Source: an uncultured Prevotellaceae bacterium
Lineage (GTDB): Bacteria > Bacteroidota > Bacteroidia > Bacteroidales > Bacteroidaceae
Length of the DNA: 49,245 nucleotides
Direction of reading: 5' to 3'
Assembly: GCA_945831805.1 (NCBI GenBank)
Contig: CAMADY010000008.1
Span: 1-49,245, forward strand
Shown here in pieces: positions 17,118 to 26,300 of the stretch (position 1 is the first letter of the stretch; the number at the start of each line of letters is the position of its first letter). The translations under genes and the position numbers were made by a program. Under the pieces are notes generated by a model. That model did no database searches. It was not told the origin of the DNA and worked only from the letters and a program-made list of their open reading frames with translations.

Positions 17118-17708
17118 TCAATTAATAGGTACTTTTTCTATTTTCAGATTCAATTTCAGACTGTTGGATATCCGTTTCAGCTGTTCCAATTTTACATCTG
17201 TATTCGATCCTGTGTTTACATATACACCATTATCAATTTCAATCTGTGCACGTCTGTATGTAGGATTAGGATTCAACTCGTTTACCACGAGGTTCATTCC
17301 GCTTACCCTTATATTCAGGTCTTGAACTTCACACCAACCTATCTTCTTTATGCATCTTGCTAATGTATTAGAAACACGTGGTTCTTCTATAACGGTACCA
17401 TCGGGGAAAGAAACCCTCAGTTTATGAGTTCGTGGTCTGCTTGTACCTTTACCGGTATTTTGTCGTGGCTGTTTCTTTACGTGATTAACAGAAACACCAA
17501 TCTCTGGGTCATAATAGACTTCAAGCTTAAAAGCAGTAGTAAAGCTGTTGGTCTTCTGCTCTATTGTTTTCTTTACTGCACCAACAATCTCTTTCTCTAT
17601 TTTATTCTCTTCAAGTTCTGCTATCATTTCCAACTGCTCAGAACTGACAGGCAGCCCAAGATTCTTGAGCATCTCAATAGCTTCGTATGTTTGTTCTAGT
17701 TTTGTCAT
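17118..17708 (-). CDS. Accessory protein of the hybrid defence operon, 196 aa, unknown
   Basis: I chose the start MTKLEQTYEA; an upstream in-frame ATG at 17747 is possible. The N-terminal 60 residues are helical and charged (ELEENKIEKEIVGAVKK). The C-terminal half has a beta-rich pattern (KLRVSFPDGTVIEEP...CIKKIGWCEVQDL) ending LKRISNSLKLNLKIEKV. I have seen a similar FPDGxxI...KIG module at the C-termini of restriction-associated proteins, but I cannot name it. It is 11 nt upstream of the 75-aa gene. Its sequence is more AT-rich than mod/res, suggesting a different origin or relaxed codon use. Confidence 0.6.
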   Translation of the reverse strand: MTKLEQTYEAIEMLKNLGLPVSSEQLEMIAELEENKIEKEIVGAVKKTIEQKTNSFTTAFKLEVYYDPEIGVSVNHVKKQPRQNTGKGTSRPRTHKLRVSFPDGTVIEEPRVSNTLARCIKKIGWCEVQDLNIRVSGMNLVVNELNPNPTYRRAQIEIDNGVYVNTGSNTDVKLEQLKRISNSLKLNLKIEKVPIN

Positions 17709-17771
17709 AGTTTTATACTGTTTAGGCTGTTTATAGAATACTACCATCCCATATAAATTATATACTACTCA

Positions 17772-17987
17772 TTACTTGTTCAAGGAACGGTCCTGAAGGG
17801 TTACCATGGAATCGAATAGTCCAGTCATTCTGTTCGTATGATGATTTTTCTGATTCTTTTTTGATTCATAGTTACTTTCACTCAAATCCAGACCTACTTG
17901 TTGAAGTATCTCTCTTTTTGAGTCAGCTTTCCCAAACAATAGCACACAGATAACCACTACTGCAAGCATTAAAATAAATTCTGCCAT
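17772..17987 (-). CDS. Single-pass membrane protein, 71 aa
   Basis: One N-terminal transmembrane segment (residues about 2-19, EFILMLAVVVICVLLFG) is followed by a polar, lysine- and asparagine-rich cytoplasmic tail. It lies between res (36-nt gap) and the 196-aa gene (63-nt gap) on the same strand. A membrane anchor inside an otherwise cytosolic DNA-modification operon is unusual. It could tether the complex, act as an effector, or be unrelated. No family was recognised. Confidence 0.5.
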   Translation of the reverse strand: MAEFILMLAVVVICVLLFGKADSKREILQQVGLDLSESNYESKKNQKNHHTNRMTGLFDSMVTLQDRSLNK

Positions 17988-18023
17988 ATTTAATTTGTTT
18001 ATAAGGTTATTTTTGTTATAGAA

Positions 18024-20351
18024 TTATACATTTGCAGGATAGAAACTATCCCACAGGTCAATGTCTATTGTGTTTTCTATTCTCATTGGCGAGTACTTCC
18101 AGTTGTGGTTACTCTCTATTATTATACCGCCATTGACGTTGTGGTCAGCATTCCAGTCTTCTTCAAGATACTCCATCAGGGCATTGTGCTTGTTTGGAGC
18201 CTCAGGGTCACTGTTCTCCGACTTCGTGTCGAAGAGGAATATCCTGCCGCTATTCATCCTTATGATGTAGTCAACATAGAACAAAGCCTGCCTGCCAAGC
18301 GTGTTGGTGTAAGGTATGGCAAAATGCTCCGAACCACTATCACCATTCTTGTACCACCAACTGATGTACTGCGAGTTGTCCTCAAGGAAACGTGAGAACT
18401 TGTATTCAGGCGTTGAAACATTGTTCAGCTCATAGTAAGGCAGCATGGCGTGATTTGCAATGGCGGGAACCTCTGTGTAGGTATTGTCCTTGAAGTCCCT
18501 TACCTCTGGTACCACCCATTTGAATTCTGCATAACCTGCCTGTGCTCTACCTGTCTTAGGCATCACGTTCTCCTTGTAGTATTTCAGTGTCCTGCCTATG
18601 ATGTCAGCAAACTTCGGTTGGTTCTGCCTACTGCATACCACCTTATATGCCTCCGTCTCAAACACCTCAAACAATATCTCCATTGCATCCAGTATGGCTG
18701 ATTCCAAAACAGAAATACACTTGGACTTCGACCACCCTGAAAGAAGACTCATGCAGAACTTGTCAAACACCTGTTTCAGTTCGTATGGCGTACGAGCAAA
18801 ACCTGCCTTATTCTCCACCCTCGTTACGCCTTCCTCGTCAAGCAATACCATATCTGACGGTATCTCCACCTGCACACGCGTGATGTTCAGGAGTATATGC
18901 TGTGAGGCAGCATCCCTGTTCTGCTGAACCTGATTGCCATGAGCTGCCGTAGCGCTCTCTTCCTCTTCATCCCATGAGAATAAAGAAGGCTGATATGTCA
19001 ATGTCCATTCCTCTGCCATGCGTTTGTGCAGAAGTCTCTTGAAGTCACTGCGCAGCACGTTGTTCTCCGTATTCGAGCGCTCCTGCTTGAATGACTTCAA
19101 TGCTATGTTCTCTATTCCCTCACGCTTATATGAGTGCAGTTTCCTGATGTAATCTATATCATCAGGTTCTATCTTTATCACGTCTGCACTGAGATCGGTA
19201 TATACATATCCCACGTTCAGAATAGGATCTGTATAGAACCTCTGCTGTGGCATACGCATGATACGACCTACCGTCTGAATGGTGAACGTCTCGCTACTAA
19301 GCTTACGGTATATTGCCAGCACGCCAGCCCTCGGACAATCCCATCCCATGGCTATGGCTTGCTTGAACACCAGCACATCCACCACGGAGTCATTTTTTGA
19401 AATTCCATCCAAGTTCTGTTTGTCATTAGACAACCAAACTGCCACCTTACCATTCTCTACCGTTGCGTTATGTGATACGCCAAGTTTCAGGAGTATCGAC
19501 TCCTTCAGCGAAGCCTCATCCTCCGTCATTTTCTCCGAATTGTCGTTTGGCAACTGTATCAGCAGCAGAGGGTTGATGTTTATGCCAAGCCTGCGGTATG
19601 CCTCTGCCAACTGGTTACGCTTCTTCATGGCCTGTTCAAGCAACATTTTGTTCACTTCATCATCCGTCTGCACTGTTCTAATGGCAGGGTTAAGCGAGAT
19701 GTTCGTCTTTATCATGCCCTCATTGATAACCTGCGAACGGTCTATCTTTATCAGCTCATCAGGTTGCAGAGTCTTTGGCGTTGCAGAGATGCGAATCTCC
19801 ACCTTAGGGTTGATGCGTTGCAATACCTTTTCTGATTGCTTCGCATTCCTGCCAGTAAACATGTGTTCCTCGTCAATGATACAGACAACAGGAATGTTGT
19901 GCACCCTCGTTGTGCGATCAATGATGTCGTAGATAGGCGGAACCTGCTCGCTGCCTCTCACTATCACGCGATTGTCATTGTATATGCTCTGCCAGTTCAC
20001 GAAGAACACCTCGCCTGGCTTTATGTATCCGTCAAATCCAAGGTCCAGTTCTTCGTATTCCACTGGTGTTATTCGGTGTGTCTCTGACAGCGCATTCTTC
20101 ATGCTCATGTAGCTCTGCACATGAAGGGCGTTAGGTGCAATCCAGATGAATGCCACCTGCGAATACTGGCAGTCGCTGTTTGCTATCTCTTCGTGCAGAC
20201 GGCACATCGCTTCTGTTGCCATTACCGTCTTTCCTGCACCCGTAGGAGCCTGAAACACTATGGTGCGACGCATACCGTCAATGTTCAGTTGGGCGATGGT
20301 CTTGCTTACCATCTCCTGCACCTTAGCCTCTTGATAATTCTTCAGTATCAT
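18024..20351 (-). CDS. Type III restriction Res-like helicase-nuclease
   Basis: 775 aa. I placed the start at ATG 20351, which overlaps the methylase stop by 4 nt (ATGA); the frame is open further upstream only inside mod. Superfamily 2 helicase motifs: Walker A APTGAGKT (35-42), motif II DEEH (160-163), SATP motif III, motif V AIAMGWDCPR and motif VI GRIMRMPQQR. The C-terminal region has D in FYVDYIIRM followed by FDTKS, consistent with a degenerate PD-(D/E)xK nuclease as in Res subunits. In type III systems Res cuts only with Mod. The translational overlap with Mod supports that complex. Confidence 0.88.
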   Translation of the reverse strand: MILKNYQEAKVQEMVSKTIAQLNIDGMRRTIVFQAPTGAGKTVMATEAMCRLHEEIANSDCQYSQVAFIWIAPNALHVQSYMSMKNALSETHRITPVEYEELDLGFDGYIKPGEVFFVNWQSIYNDNRVIVRGSEQVPPIYDIIDRTTRVHNIPVVCIIDEEHMFTGRNAKQSEKVLQRINPKVEIRISATPKTLQPDELIKIDRSQVINEGMIKTNISLNPAIRTVQTDDEVNKMLLEQAMKKRNQLAEAYRRLGININPLLLIQLPNDNSEKMTEDEASLKESILLKLGVSHNATVENGKVAVWLSNDKQNLDGISKNDSVVDVLVFKQAIAMGWDCPRAGVLAIYRKLSSETFTIQTVGRIMRMPQQRFYTDPILNVGYVYTDLSADVIKIEPDDIDYIRKLHSYKREGIENIALKSFKQERSNTENNVLRSDFKRLLHKRMAEEWTLTYQPSLFSWDEEEESATAAHGNQVQQNRDAASQHILLNITRVQVEIPSDMVLLDEEGVTRVENKAGFARTPYELKQVFDKFCMSLLSGWSKSKCISVLESAILDAMEILFEVFETEAYKVVCSRQNQPKFADIIGRTLKYYKENVMPKTGRAQAGYAEFKWVVPEVRDFKDNTYTEVPAIANHAMLPYYELNNVSTPEYKFSRFLEDNSQYISWWYKNGDSGSEHFAIPYTNTLGRQALFYVDYIIRMNSGRIFLFDTKSENSDPEAPNKHNALMEYLEEDWNADHNVNGGIIIESNHNWKYSPMRIENTIDIDLWDSFYPANV

Positions 20352-22078
20352 ACGTTCTCCTCCTCTTCTTTTACGGCGTTCAACTTCTCTGGCAATACCT
20401 TCTTGTATGCATTCCACAATGCTGCTGGCATAGCATAGAGTTCCACCTTGTCGGCTACATCTTCAAAGTCTGCATCCATAGCATAGTTACTTGTAGAGAA
20501 CACATACACCTTTATCTTTGTATCATCCGGCATCTGCGCTATCTCTTCGACAATACTCTCTATCGCCTCCACCTTATATATTATGAGCATCTTCTTGCCT
20601 TGCTTATCATCAAAGTATCGTGCAATATGTTTGCGAAGTCTTATGCTTCCAAACATCTCCTGCTCATCGTACAAGTCATTCTTTATGCAGAGTATGTTGG
20701 TGCTTGCAGCCAACAATTCTTTCTGACCTGTGGCTGAGAGGTCGCGAGGAACGAAATCAACCTTGTAGTAGCGGAGGTTGTTGTTGTGCAGACCTTCTAC
20801 CTCAACACCTTTTGGCGTAGTGTAGCCGTTGATGACGCGCTTATTACGTTCGTATGTTACGTCCCTACAGATATTGTTCTCGTTGTTAGTCACCAAAATA
20901 CATTTGCGATGTCCTCCGTCCTCAGCGTTCAACTGCATGGTAGCGTGAAGGGTTGTGCCTGAGCCGGCGAAAAAGTCGAGGATGGTAGCATTTCTTTGAT
21001 TAGAAAAATGCATAATACGTTTTAACAATCTTATTGGCTTTGGGGTATCAAATGGAGCTTTCCCAAATATATCTTTTAATTCACCAATACCTTCTCTAGT
21101 TGTACCAACATCTTTTCCAAACCAGATTGTTTCTGGAGCTCTACCTTCTAAAGTACTTAAATATATTTTCCTTATTATGCGTGTTTCATCTGAGTTAAAA
21201 ATAATCTCACCTGTTCGAATCTTTTCTTGTACAGTTTCTTTACTCCATCTCCAACCATTGGCACATGGTTTTATGATATTGCCTGATGGAGAAATGATAT
21301 CATAAATAAGATTTGGACGGTATAATGCGTTTCTAACATCTCCACTCCTCCATGGTCCTTTTGGGTCATTATCTGGATTAGAATAAGCTTTGTTATCCTC
21401 ATCAGTTCTTTCCATCGGAACCAATTTGTAGTTCGCCTTTTTATACATTATTGTATAATTGTGATGAAGAGAAAATGTATCAAGATATCCTTTGGGTTGT
21501 AGGCTATGTTGCCAGATGATGCTTGCAAGAAAATTCTCTTCCCCAAACACCTCATCACATAGCAACTTCAAATTCGCCTGTTCATTATCATCAATAGAAA
21601 TAAAGATAACGCCACGGTCAGAGAGAAGTTTCTTTGCTATGTGCAGACGCTTCTCCATGAACGACAACCACTTGCTATGACGGTAGCCATCCTCAGAGTC
21701 AACGAAGGAGTCATTATAAACAAAGTCTTTGTTTCCGGTATTATACGGTGGGTCGATATAGATGACATCCACCATACCCTCATGGGTATAGGTAAGAGCG
21801 GTAAGGGCATGGAGATTGTCACCCTCAATAAGGATGTGATTAGCCCCCTCCTGACCTCCCCGAGGGGAGGAAAGGATTGCCAGTTGTCTATCTTCTTTAA
21901 GCACAGGAATCTTTTCGCGCAGTTCTTCCTCTGCATCTTCCTTGTGATCTTCCCACACAAGACCGTATTTCTTCTGTTCGCTGACAGCATCAAGGAGCTG
22001 GGACTTCAACTCATTGTCGATGTCCAGTTCTTGAATCCTTTGACGCAACGTGGCTTTGTCTATTTTCCTTTTTGCCAT
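20348..22078 (-). CDS. Type III-like DNA adenine methyltransferase (Mod)
   Basis: 576 aa. Catalytic DPPY at 109-112 (DPPYNTG) precedes the AdoMet-binding FAGSGTT (370-376), giving the beta-class order of type III Mod proteins, which make N6-methyladenine. The target-recognition region between them (about residues 190-355) is encoded by visibly AT-richer DNA (about 21000-21480), as expected for exchanged recognition domains. A GC-rich palindrome (21842-21873) encodes residues about 69-80 (LSSPRGGQEGAN) in frame, ahead of the catalytic core. It is the first gene of the operon. The upstream region holds a large nested hairpin. Confidence 0.92.
   Translation of the reverse strand: MAKRKIDKATLRQRIQELDIDNELKSQLLDAVSEQKKYGLVWEDHKEDAEEELREKIPVLKEDRQLAILSSPRGGQEGANHILIEGDNLHALTALTYTHEGMVDVIYIDPPYNTGNKDFVYNDSFVDSEDGYRHSKWLSFMEKRLHIAKKLLSDRGVIFISIDDNEQANLKLLCDEVFGEENFLASIIWQHSLQPKGYLDTFSLHHNYTIMYKKANYKLVPMERTDEDNKAYSNPDNDPKGPWRSGDVRNALYRPNLIYDIISPSGNIIKPCANGWRWSKETVQEKIRTGEIIFNSDETRIIRKIYLSTLEGRAPETIWFGKDVGTTREGIGELKDIFGKAPFDTPKPIRLLKRIMHFSNQRNATILDFFAGSGTTLHATMQLNAEDGGHRKCILVTNNENNICRDVTYERNKRVINGYTTPKGVEVEGLHNNNLRYYKVDFVPRDLSATGQKELLAASTNILCIKNDLYDEQEMFGSIRLRKHIARYFDDKQGKKMLIIYKVEAIESIVEEIAQMPDDTKIKVYVFSTSNYAMDADFEDVADKVELYAMPAALWNAYKKVLPEKLNAVKEEEENV
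21842..21873. repeat. GC-rich palindromic insert P2 inside mod
   Basis: CCTCCCC-GA-GGGGAGG (21855-21870), preceded by AGCCCCCTCC. It is nearly the reverse complement of the insert at 156-183. It keeps the methylase frame open and adds about 12 residues in a variable linker. Confidence 0.65.
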
Positions 22079-22093
22079 AGCACAATAGGTTTA

Positions 22094-22230
22094 TGGACGT
22101 TGCTGTCTTATCTATTATGTAGGCAAACGCAAAAAGGGCTCTCCGATGAAGATAAAAAAAGCATGGACGCTTCACTTATCTTCGATCAAAGGCCCTTCCA
22201 AAGCCTACTAAAAACAGATAAGTCCGTCCA
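22094..22230 (-). ncRNA. Nested long-hairpin element upstream of mod (possible ncRNA or leader)
   Basis: Six successive paired segments nest inside one another: TGGACG 22094/CGTCCA 22225, CTTATCT 22107/AGATAAG 22216, GTAGGC 22119/GCCTAC 22203, AAGGGC 22134/GCCCTT 22192, GAAGATAA 22148/TTATCTTC 22176, and AAGC/GCTT around the loop. On the minus strand the inner stem ends in GCCCTTTTTG, resembling a terminator or attenuator 15-60 nt before the mod start. No Rfam family was recognised. Confidence 0.45.
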
Positions 22231-22339
22231 CGCTATTGCGCAGACGTTCCCATTACTTCTGTTTTTAGTTATATTTGAATCAATTAGAGATTTGGAAGGT
22301 TCTTGATCGATTCGATAACACAGAACGTTGTTGTTTTTT

Positions 22340-22370
22340 TAATATGTCTCCAGCGATACGCACTGGTGCG
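22340..22370. repeat. 31-bp direct repeat S1 flanking DUF4160-DUF2442
   Basis: TAATATGTCTCCAGCGATAC followed by GCACTGGTGCG. The same 31 bp occur in the same orientation at 22917-22947. Confidence 0.85.
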
Positions 22371-22382
22371 GAATTTCTTTTT

Positions 22383-22649
22383 TTACTGCAGATACACTAC
22401 AGAGTCTTCGGTAGGTGTCCTGCTGCAAAGGTTCGCATTTGCGAACATGCCTTCGTAGCTTAGGTCTTCGTCTATCTGAGGCCAATGAATGCCAGAATAA
22501 GAGAGATAGAAGTCTTCTCTCTCTGCTTTGGAGGCATGCAACAGCGATGGCCATAGTTCAAAACTATAGCTTGCCATCTGACCGTCTTTTGTCTGTGCAT
22601 AGACAGCGGTGTCATCTATCCACACTTTCTCTATCAACTTCGTATTCAT
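22383..22649 (-). CDS. DUF2442 protein
   Basis: 88 aa. KVWIDDTAVYAQTKDGQMASY, then W-P-L-H-A-S and GIHWPQIDEDLSYEGMF are the recognisable DUF2442 pattern (WFPRLxxA...GIHWPxLDEDLSxEGF). Its usual partner, DUF4160, lies 9 nt upstream on the same strand. The pair looks like a small toxin-antitoxin-type module, although no activity is established for this family to my knowledge. The last residues approach repeat S1, 13 nt past the stop. Confidence 0.85.
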   Translation of the reverse strand: MNTKLIEKVWIDDTAVYAQTKDGQMASYSFELWPSLLHASKAEREDFYLSYSGIHWPQIDEDLSYEGMFANANLCSRTPTEDSVVYLQ

Positions 22650-22658
22650 AGGTTGTCT

Positions 22659-22892
22659 TTATTTCTGAAAATAGTTATTCCAGCGTTCTGATATTACTTC
22701 TGTATTCTCCTCAATGATGGACTCAACGAGTTTCAGTTCATGTTTCTTAAAACCGTGATTATAGATCAATTCGATATCTTTTATGTTGTACTTTGCTTCA
22801 TGACCATCTTTCAATACATGCACATGTATAGGCTCATGGTCATCAGAATAGAACATAAATCTGAATCCGAAGAATATGAATATTGTTGGCAT
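22659..22892 (-). CDS. DUF4160 protein
   Basis: 77 aa from MPTIFIFFGF. It shows the DUF4160 signature FMFYSDDHEPIHVHVLKDGHEAKYNI (residues about 11-37; PxHxHV plus a lysine/alanine-rich strand) and a C-terminal helix ending RWNNYFQK. The open frame continues upstream into repeats S2 and T and should not be used. It is paired with DUF2442. Confidence 0.85.
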   Translation of the reverse strand: MPTIFIFFGFRFMFYSDDHEPIHVHVLKDGHEAKYNIKDIELIYNHGFKKHELKLVESIIEENTEVISERWNNYFQK

Positions 22893-22916
22893 AATGAACG
22901 AGAATACGATATTTTC

Positions 22917-22947
22917 TAATATGTCTCCAGCGATACGCACTGGTGCG
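22917..22947. repeat. 31-bp direct repeat S2
   Basis: Identical to S1 (22340-22370), same orientation. The two copies bracket the DUF4160-DUF2442 pair. Confidence 0.85.
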
Positions 22948-22967
22948 CAGCACTTGCTGAGTGCAAA
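22942..22967. repeat. 26-bp direct repeat T1
   Basis: GGTGCGCAGCACTTGCTGAG followed by TGCAAA; identical to T2 at 23018-23043, 76 bp downstream. It contains a small GCACTTGCTGAGTGC hairpin. It overlaps the end of S2. Confidence 0.8.
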
Positions 22968-23017
22968 CTTTGGCTCGCACGAAAGCAAGAGTGCGTGTCA
23001 GCCATCGGCTGGCGCAC

Positions 23018-23043
23018 GGTGCGCAGCACTTGCTGAGTGCAAA
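23018..23043. repeat. 26-bp direct repeat T2
   Basis: Identical to T1. Its right end abuts the divergent-promoter module, whose minus-strand -7 box TAATTTTGC points into this repeat. Confidence 0.8.
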
Positions 23044-23233
23044 ATTACAAAAACAAATTGAGACTTCCAAATTTTTCTGTGACTTTTTTGTTGGGCTGTA
23101 TATAAAATAAGGAGTGGGGGATTGATGGGAAATGTGAAACAAAACACAGAAAATCGGAAAAAGGTACAGATGCGAAGGTTTATGATACTATAAAAGAAGG
23201 GTTTTTGGTGTATTATATGTAATTTTGTACCAT
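23041..23233. repeat. Divergent-promoter repeat module, copy 2
   Basis: Almost identical to 3987-4182. TAATTTTG on the plus strand (23220-23227) would drive the GH43-GH8 operon with a leader of about 70 nt. A second box points left. Confidence 0.75.
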
Positions 23234-23302
23234 GAAAAAAGTGGCTACATCGGCAAAGCCGGTGGTCGTATCCTATTTGACAATACAATAAAAGTTCAAA
23301 AT

Positions 23303-26300
23303 ATGAAAAAGATATTTTCTCGATTCAGAGCTATCCCCATTGGCGGATTGTGCGGGGCGATGCTCGCATTACTTCCCTTGTCGGGAATGAATGCGCAGAA
23401 CCCTATCATACGTAATCAGTTCTCCGCTGACCCTACGGCACGTGTGTTCAACGGCAGGTTGTACGTGTTTCCATCGCACGACATCATCAGTCCTGTGGAG
23501 CCGGAGAGGAGGTGGTTCTCCATGGCGGACTATCATGTATTCTCTACCGACAACCTCACGGACTGGACGGATCACGGCGTGATACTGTCTCAGGAGCAGG
23601 TGCCATGGGGCAATCCTACGGCGTACTCCATGTGGGCGCCGGATTGCGTACAGGGTGCTGACGGCAGGTACTACTTCTACTTCCCTGATGCACCGAAGGA
23701 GGGTAGGGGCTTTGGCGTGGGCGTTGCCATTGCCGACAACCCTTGGGGACCGTATAAGGCTCGGCCGGAGCGCATCAAAGGACTCAACGGCATCGACCCT
23801 TGCGTACTTCATGCATCGAATGGTCAGAAGGTGATCTTCTGGGGTGCCGGCGGCATTGTTCAGGCAAAGCTGAAAGACAACATGCTTGAACTTGACGGCG
23901 AGCCGCAGAGGCTTGACTATCTGAAGAATCCACCCTCCCTATCAACGGGAGGGGCAGGGGGTGGGTCCGCAGGTTTGCAGGAAGGACCGTTTGCCTTTGA
24001 GCGCAACGGAAAATACTACCTCACCTATCCTTGGGTACGATATAAGAAAGGTGACAGGAACGAGAAGGGCGAAGTTCTCGACAACCCTACTGAGGCGCTG
24101 GTCTATTGCATGAGCGACAACCCTATGGGTCCTTGGGAATATAAGGGTGTCATCATGAAGGAACACGAGAACGGTTGCTGGACGAACCATCACTCCATCG
24201 TGGAGTACAAGGGACAGTGGTATCTGTTCTATCACCACAACGACTACTCGCCTAACTTCGACAAGAACCGCAGCGTATGCGCCGACTCCCTCTTCTTCAA
24301 TGCCGACGGCACGATACAGGAGGTGAAGCCTACGCTCCGTGGTATCGGCGTGACGGACGTTCGCAGCAGGGTGCAGATGGACCGCTACAGCCACATCGGC
24401 GGTGGTGCTACGATAGCCTATAACGACACTACCAACTGCTTCCTCGGGTGGAAGACGATACTGCCGAAGGGCGGGTGGGTGTCGTACGGTAATACGCAGA
24501 CCCTCACCAGCCCTGCCGTCAAAGGGAAGGAGAGTTCAAATGGCTCTGAGGCATACACGGTATGGGTATGTATGCCTGGTAATTGGGGACGCTCGCAGGT
24601 TGTTGATATAAAGACAACTACGCTTTCCTTGGATATTAACAGACAACCTAACGGCTTGAGTGAACTTATGTTAAGAAACAATGGCGATAAGACAGTGGAG
24701 GTTGACTGGATTTCTATACAGCCAATTAAAGGCTCCTCCCCTCGGGGTTTCCGTCCCTCGCGAAACGAGGGAACCGAAGGGAGTTATTTGGTGGGGGCTT
24801 TTCCTCTCGTACCTTCAACATCGGGTGGACTTACAACGGGCAGCTACCGCAATCTCTTCGTTGAGGCTGGCTATGCGCCGGAGGCTGTTGACAAGAAGGT
24901 GAAGGAAGTGTTCAACGATGTCTTCTTCGGAAAGAACAAGTGCTATTTTGAGGTTGGCAAGGACATGGCGTATATCTCTGACGTCAAGAACAACGACGTT
25001 CGCACGGAGGGAATGTCCTACGGCTTGATGATTGCCGTGCAGATGGATCGTAGGGACATCTTCGACAAGCTGTGGCGCTGGTCAAAGAAATACATGCAGA
25101 TGACCGACGGACCTATGAAGGGGTACTTCCGATGGAGCTGTAAGACCAACGGCACACCGAATGCCAATGGTCCGGCATCTGACGGTGAACTCTATTACAT
25201 CACCTCGCTCATCTTCGCCTCAAACCGTTGGGGTAACAACGGCGAGATAAACTACCTGAAGGAGGCGCAGTACATCCTCGACTGCATACAGCCGAAGGAT
25301 GTGGAGATGGAGGTGCGCTGGGAGAACGGCAAACGTCTCGATACTCCCAAGAAGGTGATGCGCCGCATATCACTCATCGATGAGGAGACAGGCCTTATAA
25401 CCTTCGTGCCAGGTATGAAATATACCGACCCTTCCTATCATCTGCCTGCCTTCTATGAGGTATGGGCACGCTATGCCGAGGATGGCAGGGCGAGCTACTG
25501 GCGTGAGTGTGCAAGAAAGAGCCGTGAGTATCTGCACAAGAGCATTCACCCTATGACGGGCTTGAATCCTGACTGTAACAACTTCGACGGTTCGCTGATG
25601 AACAGCCGTGCCATCATCGGCGATGCGTTCCGCTACGACTCATGGCGTGTGCCAATGAATATAGCCCTCGACTACTCGTGGTCTTGCAGCGACCGTGAGT
25701 GGCAGCAGAACTACGGCCACACCATACAGAACTTCCTCTACTCACAGGGTGTCAACACCTTCCTCGACCAGTATAACGTCGATGGCACAACACCTAAGCA
25801 GATACTGAAGGCTGGCAACTACCCTGAGAAGCTGCGCCACTCCATCGGTTTCGTGGCAACGGCAGCAGCGGCGAGCATCATGTGCAGCCATCCGAAGGCA
25901 TACGAGTTCATCGATGCTCTGTGGAATGCGAAGCACGAGAAGGATGCCGACGGCTTCATCGATGTCTATTATGATGCACTGCTCCGACTCTTTGCCTTCA
26001 TGCACCTCTCTGGCAACTACCGCGTTATAGAGAAGACACCGCAGATGGAGGACTATCTCGTTCCCCTCCAGACCCCCTCTGACTCCTCTGTCAAAGGCGT
26101 AGGACAGAGCTATGCCTTACCTGATGACGAAGGCTTCGTCCGCAGATGGTTGCTCCGCAATCCGATAGACAAGCCAAACCGCACGAATACCGTCTTTACG
26201 GACAGCTATCTCAACACGACATTCCCATCGCCTATTATATATAAGAAAGGTGACAAGGCATGGACTGCATACGACTCCCAGCGCTACAACGTGAAGCTCT

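Larger units (their letters stand above)
22893..23302. other. Composite repeat-filled intergenic region before the xylan operon
   Basis: No gene is supported. From left to right it holds direct repeat S2, repeat T1, a short spacer, repeat T2, the divergent-promoter module (23041-23233) and a 60-nt leader containing a small dead-end frame (ATG 23233, 19 codons). These blocks also occur elsewhere in the window in different order, showing a mosaic built by recombination. Confidence 0.6.

Noticed and set aside
22340..23043. CRISPR or insertion-sequence ends
   Set aside because: Repeats S and T occur only twice each with unequal spacing, and no transposase or cas gene is adjacent.
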